Shown: positions 5,930-9,114 of the stretch, in pieces
Layout of the letters: the number at the start of each line of letters is the position of its first letter
How positions within the stretch are numbered: the stretch's first letter is position 1
Source: Oscillospiraceae bacterium
GTDB lineage: Bacteria; Bacillota_A; Clostridia; Oscillospirales; Oscillospiraceae
Direction of reading: 5' to 3'
DNA: 9,114 bases
NCBI GenBank assembly: GCA_017381835.1
Contig: JAFOBK010000164.1
Coordinates: forward strand, 1 to 9,114
Translations under genes and position numbers: made by a program
The notes under the pieces: generated by a model
Databases searched by the model: none
Told to the model about the DNA's origin: nothing
Seen by the model: only the letters and a program-made list of their open reading frames with translations

Positions 5930-6883
5930 ATGAAAAAACTGCTGATTACTCTGCCCTGCAAACCGGATGTGCTGGCCTCTTTGCAGGACGAATTCTCCGA
6001 CCGCTATGAAATGGTCTTCGCCCAGGGAGATCCGGAGATCATCGCCCGCGAACTGAAAACCGCGGAGGTTGTCATTGGAGAACCCGCGCCCCCCCTGCTA
6101 AGCACCGCCGAACAACTTAAATGGATGCAGATCACCTGGGCCGGTGCAGATCGCTACACCAGAGATTTTCCGGAAAATGTGGTGCTGACCAACGCCTCCG
6201 GTGCTTTCGGACGGATCATCTCCGAGTACACCATGGGCATGATTTTAGCCCAGTACAAGCGGCTCCCTGAATATTATGTCAACCAAAAGAAGAGAGTTTG
6301 GGCGGACTGCGGCACGGAAAAAAGTCTGCTTCACAAGCGTGTGCTGATTTTGGGCACCGGCAATGTGGGCTCCAGTATCGCCCAAAAACTTCATGCCTTC
6401 GGCACCTATAATATCGGCATTAACCGCAGCGGCAGCTGTCCGGAGCACTTTAACGAATGCCATCCCCTGGACGAACTGGATACTTATCTGCCCCTGGCAG
6501 ATATCGTCATCGGTGCACTGCCCCGTACACCCTTTACCCAGGGTCTGTTTGATTGCCGGCGCATGCGGCTGATTCAAAAAGATGCCCTACTGGTCAATGT
6601 GGGCAGAGGTACCATGATCGTCACAAAAGATTTGGAGAAGCTGCTGGAAGAAGGTCACTTCAGCGGTGTGGTGCTGGATGTGATGGATCCGGAACCTCTT
6701 CCGGAAACCTCTTTTCTGTGGACCTGCGACCGGGTATTGCTGACACCCCATATTTCCGGTATCGGCTTCGGCCATGAAGATGCCACGGAAGCTACAATTT
6801 GGGACATCTGCCGGGAAAACTTGCGTCTTTATGCCGCAGGTAAGCCCCTGACCCATGTGGTGGATGTAGCCGCAGGATATTAA
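5930..6883 (+). CDS. D-2-hydroxyacid dehydrogenase (NAD(P)-dependent, hydroxypyruvate/glyoxylate reductase type)
   Basis: This 317-residue cytoplasmic oxidoreductase is expected to reduce a 2-keto acid to the D-2-hydroxy acid; the exact substrate is not evident. The family's split substrate-binding domain flanks a central Rossmann domain. The nucleotide motif L-G-T-G-N-V-G lies at residues 141-147. The catalytic triad is Arg226 (N-V-G-R-G), Glu255 (D-P-E-P-L-P) and His274 (T-P-H-I-S-G). After the second Rossmann strand the sequence reads I-N-R-S (164-167), not the acidic residue of NAD enzymes. This resembles the S-R-S of GhrA-type reductases and suggests NADPH. The ATG at 5930 is chosen because AAGGAG (5916-5921) lies 8 nt upstream; the GTG at 5921 overlaps that site. 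Codon use is looser than in neighbouring genes (it uses TTA and CTA), implying low expression. No clear terminator follows. Confidence 0.88.
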   Translation: MKKLLITLPCKPDVLASLQDEFSDRYEMVFAQGDPEIIARELKTAEVVIGEPAPPLLSTAEQLKWMQITWAGADRYTRDFPENVVLTNASGAFGRIISEYTMGMILAQYKRLPEYYVNQKKRVWADCGTEKSLLHKRVLILGTGNVGSSIAQKLHAFGTYNIGINRSGSCPEHFNECHPLDELDTYLPLADIVIGALPRTPFTQGLFDCRRMRLIQKDALLVNVGRGTMIVTKDLEKLLEEGHFSGVVLDVMDPEPLPETSFLWTCDRVLLTPHISGIGFGHEDATEATIWDICRENLRLYAAGKPLTHVVDVAAGY

Positions 6884-6929
6884 CGCTGCCATTTACTGTA
6901 AAATTTTTTCCTTCCGGCCAAAAAAGTTC

Positions 6930-6958
6930 TTGCATACTGAAAAGGTTTTTGCTAATAT
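6930..6958 (+). promoter_or_regulatory. Promoter of the leucine dehydrogenase-type gene
   Basis: TTGCAT (6930-6935) and TAATAT (6953-6958) are separated by 17 nt, and TG precedes the -10 by one base (extended -10). Transcription would start near 6965, giving a leader of about 145 nt. The rest of the 6884-7111 gap holds a 16-bp palindrome (listed separately) and no recognisable T-box or riboswitch. Confidence 0.75.
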
Positions 6959-6969
6959 GTATTGCATCA

Positions 6970-6985
6970 AAACACATTTGTGTTT
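6970..6985. promoter_or_regulatory. Palindrome just downstream of the dehydrogenase promoter (candidate operator)
   Basis: AAACACA-TT-TGTGTTT is a perfect inverted repeat with a 2-nt centre. It lies roughly +5 to +20 from the predicted transcription start. That position suits a repressor operator; the loop is too small for a good RNA hairpin. The binding protein is unknown. Confidence 0.4.
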
Positions 6986-7111
6986 GTATCGATTACATGG
7001 AGTATATACGCGGTCTGAAACATCTTCTCAAAACTTGTTCTCTTTCCTACGCATACCGCATGTGACCACGGCGGCTGACCAATCCGCTGAAATTTTTAAG
7101 AGGTGAGAAAT

Positions 7112-8149
7112 ATGAATCTGATGGAAACCATGACTACCTTCGGTCACGAGAAGGTCCTGTTCGTCAACAATGAAAAGGCTGGCCTGAAGGCTATTATCGC
7201 AGTGCACAACACTGTTCTGGGCCCCGCAATCGGCGGCTGCCGTCTGTGGCCCTACGCATCCGAAGAAGATGCTCTGTTTGACGTTATGAGACTGTCCCGC
7301 GGCATGTCCCACAAGAACGCAGCTGCCGGCCTGAAGTTCGGCGGTGGCAAGGCTGTTATCATTGCTGATCCCTCTCAGAAGACTGAGGCTATGTTCGAAG
7401 CTTTCGGCGAAGCTGTCAACGCTCTGGGCGGCTGCTACATCACTGCTGAAGACGTGAACACCGACTGCGATGACGCTATCGTTATGACCCGCAAGACCAA
7501 GTACGTCTGCGGTCTGCCCGCTGTCTCCGGTGACCCCTCTCCCTTCACCGCTATCGGTGTATGGCAGGGCATCAAGGCTACCGCTAAGGTTGCTCTGGGT
7601 TCCGACGATCTGAACGGTGTGACCATCGCTGTTCAGGGTCTGGGTAAGGTCGGTTATGATCTGTGCCGTCACCTGCACAAGGAAGGCGCTAAGCTGATCG
7701 TTGCTAACCGCTCCAACAAGGCTAAGCTGGATCAGGCTGTGGAAGAGTTCGGCGCTACCGTCGTTGACCAGGCTGAGATCCTGTCCGCTAAGTGCGACAT
7801 TCTGGCTCCCTGCGCTCTGGGTGCTATCGTCAACCCCACCACTATTCCCAACTTCAACTGTAAGGCTATCGCCGGTGCTGCTAACAACGTGATCCTGGAT
7901 CTGGAAGCAGGTCAGGCTCTGAAGGACCGCGGCATTCTGTACGCTCCCGACTTCATCATCAACGCAGGCGGCGTTATCAACGCAGCAGGCGAAGCAGCAG
8001 GCGCTTACAACGAGAAGGAAGTTCTGGACAAGTGCTACAACATCTACAACACTGTCGAGCGTATCCTGCGTGAGTCCCAGGAAACCGGCACTCCCGAAGG
8101 CGTTATCGCTACCCAGTTTGCAGAGGACTGCATCTACGGCAGAGCATAA
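7112..8149 (+). CDS. Leucine dehydrogenase-type amino acid dehydrogenase (Glu/Leu/Phe/Val family)
   Basis: This 345-residue cytoplasmic enzyme probably deaminates a branched-chain amino acid to its 2-keto acid, or runs in reverse to fix ammonia. It aligns well with Bacillus leucine dehydrogenase: G-L-K-A-I-I-A-V-H near residues 24-32, G-P-A-I-G-G at 37-42, K68 and catalytic K80 in K-N-A-A-A-G-L-K-F-G-G-G-K, T-A-E-D with D114, and N-A-G-G-V-I-N at 284-290. The Rossmann motif is G-L-G-K-V-G (176-181). The next strand ends A-N-R-S (198-201), replacing the Asp of NAD-linked leucine dehydrogenase, so NADP(H) preference is inferred. A pocket Val appears changed to Ala (A291). The C-terminus is about 20 residues shorter than Bacillus enzymes. 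The ATG at 7112 follows AGAGGTGAG; a GTG at 7103 lies inside that site. Codon bias is extreme, implying high expression. Valine or phenylalanine as substrate remains possible. Confidence 0.88.
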   Translation: MNLMETMTTFGHEKVLFVNNEKAGLKAIIAVHNTVLGPAIGGCRLWPYASEEDALFDVMRLSRGMSHKNAAAGLKFGGGKAVIIADPSQKTEAMFEAFGEAVNALGGCYITAEDVNTDCDDAIVMTRKTKYVCGLPAVSGDPSPFTAIGVWQGIKATAKVALGSDDLNGVTIAVQGLGKVGYDLCRHLHKEGAKLIVANRSNKAKLDQAVEEFGATVVDQAEILSAKCDILAPCALGAIVNPTTIPNFNCKAIAGAANNVILDLEAGQALKDRGILYAPDFIINAGGVINAAGEAAGAYNEKEVLDKCYNIYNTVERILRESQETGTPEGVIATQFAEDCIYGRA

Positions 8150-8162
8150 TTTATATTCCCTT

Positions 8163-8193
8163 GAACCCCACCGTTTTCGGTGGGGTTCTTTTT
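8163..8193 (+). terminator. Intrinsic terminator after the leucine dehydrogenase-type gene
   Basis: GAACCCCACCG (8163-8173) pairs perfectly with CGGTGGGGTTC (8178-8188) across a TTTT loop, an 11-bp GC-rich stem. TTTTT follows at 8189-8193. It lies 13 nt after the stop, so the gene is monocistronic. Confidence 0.93.
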
Positions 8194-8240
8194 ATGCATA
8201 GACGGTTCAAATATACATCATATACCGTTTTTTATGCATA
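8191..8240. repeat. Paired TTTATGCATA repeats with nested inverted repeat upstream of argG
   Basis: TTTATGCATA occurs at 8191-8200 and again at 8231-8240, exactly 40 bp apart. Each contains the palindrome TATGCATA. Inside them, ACGGT (8202-8206) and ACCGT (8224-8228) form an inverted pair. The whole block can be read as two protein-binding half-regions or as a bulged hairpin. It directly follows the preceding terminator and lies about 110 bp upstream of the argG -35, so its role is uncertain. Confidence 0.5.
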
Positions 8241-8351
8241 ATTCCCCGCTGGCACTTTGCAGCAAAACGCACAAAACTTTTCCCGATTCTTTTCCGGTTT
8301 TGGCCATAAAAACGAATTGGTTTTTCCTCTCTTATTTATAATAATTATGGG

Positions 8352-8380
8352 TTGACAAATGTTTTTCCCAGATGTATACT
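8352..8380 (+). promoter_or_regulatory. Consensus promoter of argG
   Basis: TTGACA (8352-8357) and TATACT (8375-8380) are separated by exactly 17 nt. An A/T-rich tract at about 8331-8348 upstream resembles an UP element. The predicted transcription start is near 8387, giving a leader of about 50 nt. This is one of the strongest-looking promoters in the window. Confidence 0.88.
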
Positions 8381-8405
8381 CTTGATTATCCAATTCCAAA
8401 ATTTA

Positions 8406-8418
8406 TGTATATTATTCA
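8406..8418. promoter_or_regulatory. Possible ARG-box-like operator in the argG leader
   Basis: TGTAT-ATT-ATTCA resembles the arginine-repressor box (TGAAT-W4-ATTCA) but has one half-site mismatch and a 3-nt spacer where the consensus has 4. It lies about 20-30 bases past the predicted start, between promoter and ribosome binding site, where ArgR/AhrC could block transcription. The match is weak and suggested mainly by location. Confidence 0.25.
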
Positions 8419-8435
8419 TTAGGAGATGCATATTT

Positions 8436-9114
8436 ATGAATAAAGAGAATATCAAGAAAGTTGTACTCGCCTACTCCGGCGGTCTGGATACTTCCATTAT
8501 CATTCCCTGGCTGAAGGAAAACTACAACAACTGCGAAGTCATTGCTGTTTCCGGTAACGTCGGCCAGGCTGACGAGCTGGAGGGTCTGGAAGAGAAGGCT
8601 CTGAAGACCGGCGCTTCCAAGCTGTACGTGCTGGATCTGACCGACGAGTATGTGGATGACTACATCATCCCCTGCATGAAGGCCGGCGCTATTTACGAAG
8701 AGTACCTGCTGGGTACCTCCCACGCAAGACCCTGCATCGCAAAGGGTCTGGTAGAGATCGCGCTGAAGGAAGGCGCTGATGCCATCTGCCACGGCTGCAC
8801 CGGCAAGGGCAACGACCAGGTTCGTTTCGAGCTGACTATCAAGCACTTTGCTCCCAACATGCCCATCATCGCCCCCTGGCGTGAGTGGGATATCAAGTCC
8901 CGTGACGAAGAGATCGACTACGCAGAGGCACACAACGTTCCTCTGAAGATCAACCGCGAGACCAACTACTCCAAGGATAAGAACCTGTGGCACCTGAGCC
9001 ATGAGGGTCTGGATCTGGAAGACACCGGCAACGAACCCCAGTATGAGAAGCCCGGTTTACTGGAAATGGGTGTTTCTCCCATTCAGGGACCCGATGTGCC
9101 CACCTATATTACCC
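8436..9114 (+). CDS. argG: Argininosuccinate synthase ArgG, N-terminal part (3' end outside window)
   Basis: The first 226 codons of a gene remain open to the window edge; the full enzyme is usually about 400 residues. ArgG joins citrulline and aspartate with ATP to make argininosuccinate in the cytoplasm, the penultimate step of arginine synthesis. Visible motifs are the pyrophosphate-binding P-loop A-Y-S-G-G-L-D-T-S at residues 12-20, G-T-S-H-A-R-P in the citrulline/aspartate region, [14 protein letters not shown] (the family's second signature), and L-W-H-L-S-H-E-G further on. All are intact. The ATG at 8436 is preceded by AGGAG (8421-8425) at 10 nt spacing. The gene starts a new transcription unit with its own consensus promoter; argH may follow outside the window. 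Codon use is highly biased, like the rbs genes. Confidence 0.95.
   Translation, partial: MNKENIKKVVLAYSGGLDTSIIIPWLKENYNNCEVIAVSGNVGQADELEGLEEKALKTGASKLYVLDLTDEYVDDYIIPCMKAGAIYEEYLLGTSHARPCIAKGLVEIALKEGADAICHGCTGKGNDQVRFELTIKHFAPNMPIIAPWREWDIKSRDEEIDYAEAHNVPLKINRETNYSKDKNLWHLSHEGLDLEDTGNEPQYEKPGLLEMGVSPIQGPDVPTYIT

Noticed and set aside
6892..6902. TTTACTGTAAA palindrome after the 2-hydroxyacid dehydrogenase as a terminator
   Set aside because: The arms are 5 bp with a 1-nt centre, which cannot form a stable RNA hairpin, even though T-residues follow.
6957..7106. Small leader frame starting ATG at 6957 before the amino acid dehydrogenase
   Set aside because: Its ATG overlaps the predicted -10 element, it has no ribosome binding site and its composition looks non-coding.
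7103..7111. GTG start at 7103 for the leucine dehydrogenase-type gene
   Set aside because: It falls within the AGAGGTGAG ribosome binding site; the ATG at 7112 is the natural start.

Overview
This window looks like a chromosomal segment of an anaerobic, Gram-positive Clostridia-type bacterium, possibly of the Oscillospirales or Ruminococcaceae kind. The evidence is a lipoprotein (not periplasmic) ribose-binding protein, strong AGGAGG-type ribosome binding sites, a TM1266-family hydrogenase-system regulator, and strong use of GCT/GCC, GTT, GGC, CTG and CCC codons in the abundant genes. The genus-level guess is inference.

Positions 1-5452 hold a ribose uptake operon in the order rbsD (3' end only), rbsA, rbsC, rbsB, rbsK, all on the + strand with short gaps or overlaps. 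It ends at a strong intrinsic terminator. RbsD interconverts ribose anomers, RbsA and RbsC form the ABC importer, RbsB captures ribose outside the cell, and RbsK phosphorylates it to ribose 5-phosphate. The outstanding feature is RbsB. It is one 592-residue lipoprotein made of two complete ribose-binding domains in tandem, about 91% identical to each other. Both keep every expected ribose-contact residue. A perfect hairpin without a T-run separates rbsB from rbsK and may set their relative expression.

Positions 5485-5862 hold a monocistronic minus-strand gene for a TM1266-family (ACT-like) putative regulator of the iron-only hydrogenase system. It has its own promoter and a terminator that faces the rbs terminator. 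Diverging from it, 5930-6883 encodes a D-2-hydroxyacid dehydrogenase with less biased codons.

Positions 6930-8193 hold a highly codon-biased leucine-dehydrogenase-type amino acid dehydrogenase. It has a good promoter, a leader of about 145 nt and a strong terminator. Its cofactor loop carries Asn-Arg-Ser where NAD enzymes have Asp, which suggests NADP(H). Positions 8194-8435 are a regulatory gap with repeated TATGCATA palindromes and a consensus promoter for argG. The argG gene (argininosuccinate synthase) starts at 8436 and runs off the window end.

No tRNA, rRNA, CRISPR array, insertion sequence or phage feature was seen. No gene-free stretch exceeds 300 bases.
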